From assembly GCA_902575065.1 (NCBI GenBank), contig CACGPU010000001.1, positions 184,372 to 248,371 of the forward strand: a stretch of 64,000 bases of DNA, in the 5' to 3' direction. The first letter of the stretch is position 1, and each line of letters begins with the position of its first letter. The DNA comes from an uncultured Alphaproteobacteria bacterium. Its GTDB lineage: Bacteria > Pseudomonadota > Alphaproteobacteria > HIMB59. This document shows, in pieces, positions 43,372 to 51,598 of the stretch. The translations under genes and the position numbers were made by a program. The notes below the pieces were generated by a model. It saw nothing but the letters and a program-made list of their open reading frames with translations. It was not told the origin of the DNA and made no database searches.

Positions 43372-44300
43372 ACTTTTACCTCCGCTTCATAAGGGTCATA
43401 TGTTTTAATTTCGTGAGGAAATATATTCCTAATTGCAACTTCCTCTGATGCACATGCTACGATGTCTTTACTTTCGTAGATTACCATTGGCTTAGCGGCC
43501 ATATGGTCTTTTGCCATTCCCAACTGATCCTTTGTTGCTACAACATATGTAAAAACTCCATCGAGTTCATCCAAGCTATCATGCATAGCTTTTTCTAGTT
43601 CAATGCCGTTAGCCATCTTATCAGCTATATAGACAGCAATTATTTCTGAGTCACAATTTGAATTAAACCTGTAACCTTTTCTTTCAAGTACTCTTCGATT
43701 GCCCCAATAATTAGTCAATTGACCATTATGAACAACTGACACATCCTCAAAAGGGAAGGCCCAATAAGGGTGTGCGGATTTAATATCTACATCAGACTCG
43801 GTAGCCATCCTTGTATGGCCAATACCGTGGGTACCCATAAATTTATCAAGGCCATATTGATTGGATACAGTATTTGCATCGCCTAAGTCTTTAATGAGCT
43901 CGAGACCCTTACCAATTGATAAAATTTCAGTTTTTTCGACTGTTTCTATCTCAGTAGCCAAATCTGTGAGGTCACCTTTAAAATCAAATATATATCTGAA
44001 AGCGTATGGGGTGCTGGAGCTTTCTTTTGTTACTTTAGCACCATGTTTTTTTAAAATAGAGTCGACAGCATTTTTTCTATTTTTTAAATCAGCAGGTGAG
44101 TCGACAGTTGCATTTACCTTTTCAGCCTCGTTTTCAGATATTTTAAATCTCATTACAAAGCCTTTTTTTAAAGGTGTTCCGTACATAGCATATCCCGTTG
44201 AGTCAGGTCCCCTATGTTTAAGACCTTGTAACATAAGGCCCATTTGTTCACCGACGTTGACTGTCTTCTTTTTATTTATAACTCCAGCTATTCCACACAT
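43359..44300 (-). CDS. Class II glutamine amidotransferase (MgsA/GlxB-like), module 1
   Basis: MCGIAGVIN N-terminal Cys; HRGPDSTGYA; GHTRMATESDVDIKSAHPY. Confidence 0.9.
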   Translation of the reverse strand: MCGIAGVINKKKTVNVGEQMGLMLQGLKHRGPDSTGYAMYGTPLKKGFVMRFKISENEAEKVNATVDSPADLKNRKNAVDSILKKHGAKVTKESSSTPYAFRYIFDFKGDLTDLATEIETVEKTEILSIGKGLELIKDLGDANTVSNQYGLDKFMGTHGIGHTRMATESDVDIKSAHPYWAFPFEDVSVVHNGQLTNYWGNRRVLERKGYRFNSNCDSEIIAVYIADKMANGIELEKAMHDSLDELDGVFTYVVATKDQLGMAKDHMAAKPMVIYESKDIVACASEEVAIRNIFPHEIKTYDPYEAEVKVWQA

Positions 44301-44319
44301 ACTTTTCTCCTATCTTATC

Positions 44320-45789
44320 TTATGGTAAGCAATCTAGGTATTTATCGAGATCCCATTGAGTCGGAGTTGCTAAAAATTCTTCCCACTCATCTCTTTTATA
44401 CTCCATAAACACTTTCATCATGTCACCTGGTAGAGCATCTTGTATTACCTTGTCGGTTTCTAATCGATCTAATGCCTCACCAAGAGTCATTGGTAATTTT
44501 TCAACTTGCTTACCAGCTTTCATTTGTTCATACATATTTTGTTGTTCAGGTTTGCCTGGATCCATTTTCTTTGTAATACCATGGTCGAATGCTTTCAACA
44601 GACCGCTTCCCATTAAGTATGGGTTGTGGGCTGAGTCGACTGATCGATATTCAAATCTACCAGGGGCAGATACCCTTAAACCACAGGTTCTGTTTTGATA
44701 TCCCCAGTCCGCATAAACTGGAGCCCAAAAACCTGTATCCCAAAGTCTTCTATATGAATTCACAGTTGAGGAACCCAAGGCTGTCAAAGCAGGAAGGTGT
44801 TCCATGACACCACCAATTGCTTGAAGGCCTATTTTTCCAGGAATTCTTCTATCTTTTCCGTCCGGCATAAAGACATTTGTACCTCCTCTACGGTGATGAA
44901 ATACATTTTCCATACCTGGGATAGTCTTGTTACCACATGGTATTAACTCATCTTTTCCGCCCTTCCAGAGTGAAATATTTGTGTGACACCCAGAAGCAGA
45001 CACGCCGACAAATGGCTTACTCAGAAAACAAGCAATCAAATTAAATTCTCTTGCTACTTGAGCACATATTTGTCTGTAAGTTGATAACCTGTCAGCGTTT
45101 CTAACAACATCATCGTAGTTGAAATTTAGTTCTAATTGTCCAGGCGCGTCCTCATGATCACCTTGGATAATGTCCAAACCCATTGCACGTGAATACTCAA
45201 TTACTTTCATGTAAACAGGTCTTAATGATTCAAATTGATCAATGTGATAGCAGTAGGGCTTAGAGAAACCTGAACCGGTCGGTGAACCATCTTCGTTTTT
45301 TGTTAACCACATCATTTCAGGTTCTGTCCCTGCTCGTAATTCTAGTTTGTGTTTCTTTTTAAATTCTTCGTGGGCTCTTTTTAAGTTACCTCTGCAATCA
45401 GATGTAAGATATCCACCAGGATCTTTTTCTTCTTCCCTGTTTCTAAAACAAGTACAAAAAACTCTGGCAATTCTTTTATCCCATGGAATTTGAACAAATG
45501 TTTCAGGGTCAGGTATACCCACTAATTCGTGAGCCTCTGGTCCATAACCTATGTAATCACCATGTCTATTTGTAAATAGATTAGCAGTAGCTCCATAAAC
45601 TAATTGGAAACCTTTATTGGCTACACTCTCCCAATGATCTGCAGGAACACCTTTACCTACAATTCGACCTGTAACAGAAATAAATTGATAATAAATGTAC
45701 TCAATTCCTAATTTATCAATTTTTTTTCTAACTTGTTTTATATAGTCTTGTCTCTTTTTATCCTTAACGTACGTTTCTAGCGCTGTCAT
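44320..45789 (-). CDS. Glutamine-synthetase-family ligase, amine substrate unknown
   Basis: GTEPEMMWL, GDHEDAPGQLELNFNYDD, ASGCHTNISLWKGG, NSYRRLWD. Confidence 0.88.
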   Translation of the reverse strand: MTALETYVKDKKRQDYIKQVRKKIDKLGIEYIYYQFISVTGRIVGKGVPADHWESVANKGFQLVYGATANLFTNRHGDYIGYGPEAHELVGIPDPETFVQIPWDKRIARVFCTCFRNREEEKDPGGYLTSDCRGNLKRAHEEFKKKHKLELRAGTEPEMMWLTKNEDGSPTGSGFSKPYCYHIDQFESLRPVYMKVIEYSRAMGLDIIQGDHEDAPGQLELNFNYDDVVRNADRLSTYRQICAQVAREFNLIACFLSKPFVGVSASGCHTNISLWKGGKDELIPCGNKTIPGMENVFHHRRGGTNVFMPDGKDRRIPGKIGLQAIGGVMEHLPALTALGSSTVNSYRRLWDTGFWAPVYADWGYQNRTCGLRVSAPGRFEYRSVDSAHNPYLMGSGLLKAFDHGITKKMDPGKPEQQNMYEQMKAGKQVEKLPMTLGEALDRLETDKVIQDALPGDMMKVFMEYKRDEWEEFLATPTQWDLDKYLDCLP

Positions 45790-45810
45790 TTTATTCCTCC
45801 TCCTTTTACA

Positions 45811-47157
45811 TCAACTCCAAGGGAACGGGCTCTTTGAAACCGGATGTAACTTCCCTTCTTCATAACGAGAAAATCTAAAAGGTTCTAGAATTTCAGATTT
45901 CTCACCAAGTAACTCATTAGATACAAGATCACCTAACCCAGCCATTTTGTATCCATGGTTTGCATCAGCTATAATATATACGTTTTCTCTGTATCGGTCG
46001 AATACGGGAAAACGATCTGGAGTAACACAGCCAATACCGCCAGCTTTTTGCTTTTTGTATTTAGCGTGACATCCATCAAATTGCTTTTGGCAAAAAGCCA
46101 AAGCTGAGGTCCATTTATCCTCAAAAGAAGCCCTTGGTTGAAACTCATCTGAGTCATGACCATAAGGGTCAAGACTTATATCGTTTACAGGTTTATTTAT
46201 GTCATATGGAGAGGAGCCGCCTTGTATACCATCTCTGTAGACATCGGGCTTATAGTAAAAACCCCACATAACATTTTCATGTATAACATCTCCTGTTTTA
46301 TTTGAGACAAGTGTAGCTTCTGTATCAACATGAATAACTGGGTACTCTGTTCCGTTTGCTGTTTTATAACTTCTTGGATCAACTTCCAACTCACCCTCTT
46401 CAAGCGCCATGTATGACCACATAGGTATATCATCAGTAAATGAACCATCAGGTTTTTTTATTTTTACGGTGTTAGGTAATTCTAAAATTTCCCAGAATTT
46501 TCTTACCCATGGACCAGCCGCAACAACTAATTGAGTGCATTCAATTTTACCCTCTGATGTTTCTACAGCCGAAACTGCGCCACTACCATTAGAAGAAATT
46601 AAATTGTTAACAGTCACACCTTCTAAAACTTTTGCACCAGCCGATACTGCTAACTTATGGAAGCCCTCTATGGCTCCTCTATTAGCTCCATATCCTGTTT
46701 TCTTTTCGTGTAAAACTGAAGTGATGCCTTGAGCTTGCCAATCTGGCAACATGTCTTTCATATACTTATCACAATCTGATGCTCCCTCAATAAACTCAGA
46801 GTCAAATCCTATTTCTTTTTGCTGCTCATAAACTTCAGACATTCCCTCTTGCATAAGCTCGGAGTTGATCTGCATGTAGCCAACTGGCTTGTAAGTTAAA
46901 GCCTCAGCATTCTCATTCCAAACATTTACAGAATGAGCCATTAGTCTTCTCATTGCAGGCTGGTAGTAATTGTTCCTTACAATTCCACATGCAACACCAC
47001 TAGCTCCATTTGCAACTTTGGATTTTTCCAAAACGACTACAGAATTTTCTTTGAGTTGGCCTTTGCTGGATAATTTTTTACAAAGATGCCATGCGGTGCT
47101 CAGACCGTGAATTCCAGCACCGATTATTAAATAGTCACATTTAGTAGGTAAGCTCAT
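45811..47157 (-). CDS. FAD-dependent oxidoreductase, DAO/sarcosine-oxidase-beta-like (start moved to MSLPTKCDY)
   Basis: YLIIGAGIHGLSTAWHL dinucleotide-binding motif; C-terminal NVYIIADANHGYKMAGLGDLVSNELLG. Confidence 0.88.
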   Translation of the reverse strand: MSLPTKCDYLIIGAGIHGLSTAWHLCKKLSSKGQLKENSVVVLEKSKVANGASGVACGIVRNNYYQPAMRRLMAHSVNVWNENAEALTYKPVGYMQINSELMQEGMSEVYEQQKEIGFDSEFIEGASDCDKYMKDMLPDWQAQGITSVLHEKKTGYGANRGAIEGFHKLAVSAGAKVLEGVTVNNLISSNGSGAVSAVETSEGKIECTQLVVAAGPWVRKFWEILELPNTVKIKKPDGSFTDDIPMWSYMALEEGELEVDPRSYKTANGTEYPVIHVDTEATLVSNKTGDVIHENVMWGFYYKPDVYRDGIQGGSSPYDINKPVNDISLDPYGHDSDEFQPRASFEDKWTSALAFCQKQFDGCHAKYKKQKAGGIGCVTPDRFPVFDRYRENVYIIADANHGYKMAGLGDLVSNELLGEKSEILEPFRFSRYEEGKLHPVSKSPFPWS

Positions 47158-47212
47158 TATTTTAGTAACCTCCAAGCAATTACATTTTGTCTGCGAGGTA
47201 TGAAAAAAACAC

Positions 47213-47239
47213 ATTTTGTTTCATATTATGAAACAAAAT
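47213..47239. promoter_or_regulatory. Candidate IclR-family operator, 27-nt palindrome
   Basis: ATTTTGTTTCATA-T-TATGAAACAAAAT: 13-nt perfect arms; core TGTTTCATATTATGAAACA at 47217-47235. Confidence 0.8.
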
Positions 47240-47274
47240 TTTTACAAAAATCTATTATTTATCAACAATAATCG

Positions 47275-48045
47275 TCAATTGGCAACAATTAGTCGAGAAA
47301 TTTTAATAGAGGCAGATTGAAGGAGATCAACATAATCCATCATAGTTTTTGGGTTTAAGATATTTTTACTTCCTGATAAAGCGATTCCTGCAAATGATCT
47401 TTTATCTTTGTCTAAAATAGCAACTCCTATTCCATAAGAGTTTTCAAAAGCTTCTCCATGATTAAGCGCATAACCGTTAGTTCTAATTTTGCCAAGTTGT
47501 CTTTTTAAATCATTTAAATTTGTAATTGTATTGTTTGTGTGAGGATAAAAATTATAGCTTCGATAAATTGTTGCAATTTCATTTTCAGGTCTGTACGCAA
47601 GCATGACTTTTCCTAAAGCACAGCAATGAGCGTCAAGTCTCATTCTAAAAGTTCTAATAGTTGCATCATCATTGTTGTCAGAAATTTTATCAGAATGAAC
47701 TATTTGAGATCCTTCAAGCATTGCCAAATAGGTAATTAAATTCGTTTTACTAGAGACCTCTTTTAAAATTTCTTTAGAAGTCTCAGAAATTGACTGAAGA
47801 TAATCTGAGGTTTCTCCAAATTGAAAAGCTTTATGTCCCATAGTGTATGTATTCGATCCAGTATTTTTATGGATATAACCAAGTTGAGATAAAACAGACA
47901 ATAGTCTAAATGTAGTTGTTCTAGATAAAACTGCTTTTCTAGAAATATTTGATGCCTTCAACGGGAAAATTGATTTTGATAAAATTTCAAGAATTTTGAA
48001 AGATTTTTCCAGAGACTTATTTATATATTTTAAATCTTGTTGCAA
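47275..48045 (-). CDS. IclR-family transcriptional regulator
   Basis: KSFKILEILSKSIFPLKASNISRKAVLSRTTTFRLLSVLSQLGYIHK wHTH; C-terminal MRLDAHCCALGKVMLAY and SYGIGVAILD. Confidence 0.93.
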   Translation of the reverse strand: MQQDLKYINKSLEKSFKILEILSKSIFPLKASNISRKAVLSRTTTFRLLSVLSQLGYIHKNTGSNTYTMGHKAFQFGETSDYLQSISETSKEILKEVSSKTNLITYLAMLEGSQIVHSDKISDNNDDATIRTFRMRLDAHCCALGKVMLAYRPENEIATIYRSYNFYPHTNNTITNLNDLKRQLGKIRTNGYALNHGEAFENSYGIGVAILDKDKRSFAGIALSGSKNILNPKTMMDYVDLLQSASIKISRLIVAN

Positions 48046-48062
48046 AACTGTCCTCCAACAAA

Positions 48063-48081
48063 TGTTCCATAGTGTGAAACA
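48063..48081. promoter_or_regulatory. Candidate IclR-family operator upstream of the iclR-like gene
   Basis: TGTTCCATAGTGTGAAACA. Confidence 0.75.
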
Positions 48082-48115
48082 TTATAGTAGAGTATAAGTT
48101 ATTAGCAACTAATGG

Positions 48116-49435
48116 TTAAATCTTTCCAGGCACCCAACCCGTTCCCGCTAAAGGAACCCTTGCCATTGCAGCAGCTTCAACTGTTAATGCACATAGGTCC
48201 TCAGGTTCAAGATTATGTAAATCGTTTTTACCGCATGCCCTGGCTATAGTTTGGGCTTCAAGAGTCATAACCTTGAGATAATTAGATAATCTTTTTCCAC
48301 CTTTTACTGGATCTAACCTTTTCATTAATTTTGGGTCTTGTGTATTTATACCAGATGGGTCTTTACCTTCATGCCAATCATCGAAAGCACCAGCTGTTGT
48401 TCCAAGTTTTTTGTAATCGCTCTCCCACTTTGGATCATTATCACCAAGTGCGATTAATGCTGATGAACCAATGGAAACAGCATCAGCACCCAATGCCATT
48501 GCTTTTGCAACATCCGCACCATTTCTAATTCCACCTGAAATAATTAACTGAACCTTCCTGTGCATATCTAAGTCTAATAAAGCATCTACTGCTGGCCTGA
48601 TACACGCCAATGTTGGCTGACCTACATTTTCGATAAATACCTCCTGTGTAGCTGCAGTACCTCCTTGCATACCATCAAGCACCACCACATCAGCACCTGC
48701 TTTTACTGCAAGAGCAGTATCGTAGTAAGGCCTAGATCCTGCAATTTTTACAAATATGGGAACTTTCCAACCTGTTATTTCCCTGAGCTCTAAAATCTTA
48801 ATTTCCAAATCATCTGGTCCGGTCCAATCTGGATGTCTACATGCTGATCTCTGATCAATTCCTTTTGGTAATGTTCTCATCTCGGCAACACGATCACTTA
48901 TCTTTTGACCGAGTAACATACCTCCACCGCCAGGTTTAGCACCTTGACCTATCACAACTTCAATAGCATCTGCTTTTCTTAAATCCTCTGGATTCATTCC
49001 ATACCTTGAGGGAAGTAATTGGTAAACCAAATGCTTTGATTGTCCTCTCTCCTCAGGGGTCATGCCTCCATCGCCTGTTGTCGTTGAAGTCCCGGCAATA
49101 CTAGCTCCTCTTCCAAGCGCTTCTTTCGCAGGTCCTGAGAGAGCTCCAAAGCTCATTCCAGCAATTGTTATTGGAATATCTAATTCAAGCGGTTTTTTTG
49201 CAAATCTTGTTCCAAGAGTGACGTTAGTACTACACTTTTCTCTGTAGCCCTCTAAGGGGTATCTTGACATTGATGCGCCTAAAAAAAGAAGATCGTCAAA
49301 ATGAGGTAATCTTTTTTTTGAACCACCGCCTCTAATGTCATAAATACCTGTTTCTGCAGCTCTTCGAATTTCAGAGTTTGTATAGTCATCAAATGTCCAA
49401 GATTTTCTTGGTGTAGTTTTAAATTTTTCTGCCAT
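48116..49435 (-). CDS. mgsC: Glutamate-synthase-like FMN domain protein (MgsC-like), module 2, Fe-S cysteines absent
   Basis: MSFGALSGPAKEALGRGASIAGTSTTTGDGGM; GIRNGADVAKAMALGADAVSIGSSAL; adjacent to SoxBDAG-like genes. Confidence 0.88.
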   Translation of the reverse strand: MAEKFKTTPRKSWTFDDYTNSEIRRAAETGIYDIRGGGSKKRLPHFDDLLFLGASMSRYPLEGYREKCSTNVTLGTRFAKKPLELDIPITIAGMSFGALSGPAKEALGRGASIAGTSTTTGDGGMTPEERGQSKHLVYQLLPSRYGMNPEDLRKADAIEVVIGQGAKPGGGGMLLGQKISDRVAEMRTLPKGIDQRSACRHPDWTGPDDLEIKILELREITGWKVPIFVKIAGSRPYYDTALAVKAGADVVVLDGMQGGTAATQEVFIENVGQPTLACIRPAVDALLDLDMHRKVQLIISGGIRNGADVAKAMALGADAVSIGSSALIALGDNDPKWESDYKKLGTTAGAFDDWHEGKDPSGINTQDPKLMKRLDPVKGGKRLSNYLKVMTLEAQTIARACGKNDLHNLEPEDLCALTVEAAAMARVPLAGTGWVPGKI

Positions 49436-50118
49436 TAGTACTCCGATACATTATCTATATTAAAATTATAAAGTTTTCTTGCTGAACCATACATTTTGAA
49501 GTTTTTAATCTCACTTTCATTTATACTTGCTTTTTTTAAAAGAGATCTCAAAATATTTTGATCTTTTTTATTCATTTTTTTCTCTTCGCAGTCAGCACCG
49601 AGTGATTTCACCTTACCCTTAATAAAAATATTTGCTTCATAGATACTGTCTCCCAGAGCGTCTCCAGCATCTCCACATATAACTAAATTTCCAGATTGAG
49701 CCATAAATGCAGACATATGGCCTACCGATCCTTTAACTATAATATCTATTCCTTTCATTGAAATCCCACAACGTGAACTAGTATCACCATCAATGATCAA
49801 AGTTCCACCATGTGCTGTAGCACCGGCTGATTGGGATGCATTGCCCTTAACATGAACAGTTCCAGACATCATATTTTCTGCAACACCTGTGCCCACATTT
49901 CCATTTACAATGATATTTGCATTCATGTTCATACCAGCACAATAGTATCCTGTGTGACCATCAATAGTGACTTCAATCTCGTCTTTTAGTCCAGCACAAA
50001 TAGCGTGATTTCCATCTGGATTTGAAATTTTAAAAATCTTTTTGTTTGATTTTCTATCTATACTCTGAAGAGTTTCATTAACTTTTCTCAATGACTCTTT
50101 TTTTAAATTTAAATTCAT
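49435..50118 (-). CDS. mgsB: GXGXG-domain protein (MgsB-like), module 2
   Basis: VNGNVGTGVAENMMSGTVHVKGNASQSAGATAHGGTLIIDGDTSSRCGISMKG. Confidence 0.87.
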   Translation of the reverse strand: MNLNLKKESLRKVNETLQSIDRKSNKKIFKISNPDGNHAICAGLKDEIEVTIDGHTGYYCAGMNMNANIIVNGNVGTGVAENMMSGTVHVKGNASQSAGATAHGGTLIIDGDTSSRCGISMKGIDIIVKGSVGHMSAFMAQSGNLVICGDAGDALGDSIYEANIFIKGKVKSLGADCEEKKMNKKDQNILRSLLKKASINESEIKNFKMYGSARKLYNFNIDNVSEY

Positions 50119-50999
50119 TATTTGCCCCAGCTGTATACTTTTCCGGGCTCTGGTTCAAAAATTTTTGCTGAATTTACATTTGGTAAGTGTGCCATTGCTT
50201 GAAACTCTGAGGCAATAGCAACATAATCCTTTGTTTCTGCAACAACTGCGGGTTTACAAGCTATCTCATCTCTAACAATTGCCATGCCATTTTTGGTTCC
50301 AGAAATAAATGTGTAAAAACCATCGAGGTCCTTCAGTCCATCCAAAAGTGTTTCTTTGAGTGATTTTTTATCAATTAATCCGTTTGAAATATAACCTGCA
50401 GCGACTTCCGTATCATTCAAGGACTTTATTTCAATCCCTTTTTTCTGAAGCGATCTTCTTAAATTGTTGTGATTTGACAAAGATCCGTTATGTACAAGAC
50501 ATTCATCCTCGCCTGTGGAATATGGATGAGAGCCGTCTGTCGTGATTGCACTTTCTGTTGCCATCCTTGTATGCCCAATAGCATGTGAGCCAGAAAACTT
50601 CTCTAGTGAAAAATTTTTAACAACATCCTTCGGATTTCCTACTTGTTTAAATATTTCTATGCAACTACCATACCCAACTAAACTTAATTCATCATGATTT
50701 TTTAAAATTTCTATAAATTTCTTTGGCTTCATTGCTGTTTCAATTATTAAATGATCTGAAATAGATTTTACTTTGATATCTTTTACTTGCTTAGATAGTT
50801 TTTTTGAAATTTCTTTTACTTGATCAGTATTAGAGCAGACCGAATATTTATATTTCTTTTTTTTCTCAGATGAGTATATCGCAAAACCTGCACTATCAGG
50901 ACCACGCGTAGCCATACTATTCATCATTCCAGTAAGAAATTTACCTAATTGTGAATTATATTTTTTATTTTTTAAATATATTCCAACTATACCGCACAT
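50118..50999 (-). CDS. mgsA: Class II glutamine amidotransferase (MgsA-like), module 2
   Basis: MCGIVGIYLK; ATRGPDSAGFAIYS; GHTRMATESAITTDGSHPY. Confidence 0.87.
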   Translation of the reverse strand: MCGIVGIYLKNKKYNSQLGKFLTGMMNSMATRGPDSAGFAIYSSEKKKKYKYSVCSNTDQVKEISKKLSKQVKDIKVKSISDHLIIETAMKPKKFIEILKNHDELSLVGYGSCIEIFKQVGNPKDVVKNFSLEKFSGSHAIGHTRMATESAITTDGSHPYSTGEDECLVHNGSLSNHNNLRRSLQKKGIEIKSLNDTEVAAGYISNGLIDKKSLKETLLDGLKDLDGFYTFISGTKNGMAIVRDEIACKPAVVAETKDYVAIASEFQAMAHLPNVNSAKIFEPEPGKVYSWGK

Positions 51000-51004
51000 T
51001 AATA

Positions 51005-51598
51005 TTAAATACCCTCATACCCATACTCTAATGACGAGTCAGTAATGCTATGGTAAAAAGAACCACCAAAGCTTCTTAATGCATAAAGGTTAAAACAAAA
51101 CGGTTGGTCGTCTAAATAGTCGATCAGTATGTTAATTCCGTTATATGTCGTGTTCACGCAATTATTTGGTTTAAACATATTTTCATTAAAATTTATTGGA
51201 GAACCTTTTTTTAAAACATTTTTTGCATTTACGCCTGATATTTGTAATACAGCTCTTGATTGTGAAATATCTGTAATGGCAAAATCCTCATCTCTAATCG
51301 ATTTATAAATTTCGTCTTTCAAGTCAATTTTTTTTGAGATAATTAACCAGGTATCAGGACCGGTCCACAATACTCTTGTTTCTTGGTTGTGAGAAACTTT
51401 TAGACTTTCTGTCGGTAAATTAAGTTGATTTATGGTAACTTTTTCAATCTCAATTGAGCTTTTTTTAAATTTAGCAATTTGGATAATACTTAGGTCTTTT
51501 ATTTCTGAAATTTTTAATAGGTTTTCTTTATTCTCATAGTCGCCAAACAAGCCGAGCTTATGATCAAAATGAAGTGGTGATAGGTTTTGTGCTCCCAT
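51005..51598 (-). CDS. mgdD: N-methylglutamate dehydrogenase / sarcosine oxidase gamma-type subunit
   Basis: WTGPDTWLIIS, DISQSRAVLQISGVNAKNVLKKG; SoxG-like, operon position. Confidence 0.82.
   Translation of the reverse strand: MGAQNLSPLHFDHKLGLFGDYENKENLLKISEIKDLSIIQIAKFKKSSIEIEKVTINQLNLPTESLKVSHNQETRVLWTGPDTWLIISKKIDLKDEIYKSIRDEDFAITDISQSRAVLQISGVNAKNVLKKGSPINFNENMFKPNNCVNTTYNGINILIDYLDDQPFCFNLYALRSFGGSFYHSITDSSLEYGYEGI

Noticed and set aside
43861-44328. 155-aa plus-strand ORF antisense to the MgsA-like gene
   Set aside because: Antisense shadow of a confident coding gene; composition typical of spurious frames
45969-46448. Two minus-strand ORFs (67 and 83 aa) in another frame of the FAD oxidoreductase
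   Set aside because: The main frame is intact with a conserved C-terminus, so these are out-of-frame shadows, not a frameshifted gene
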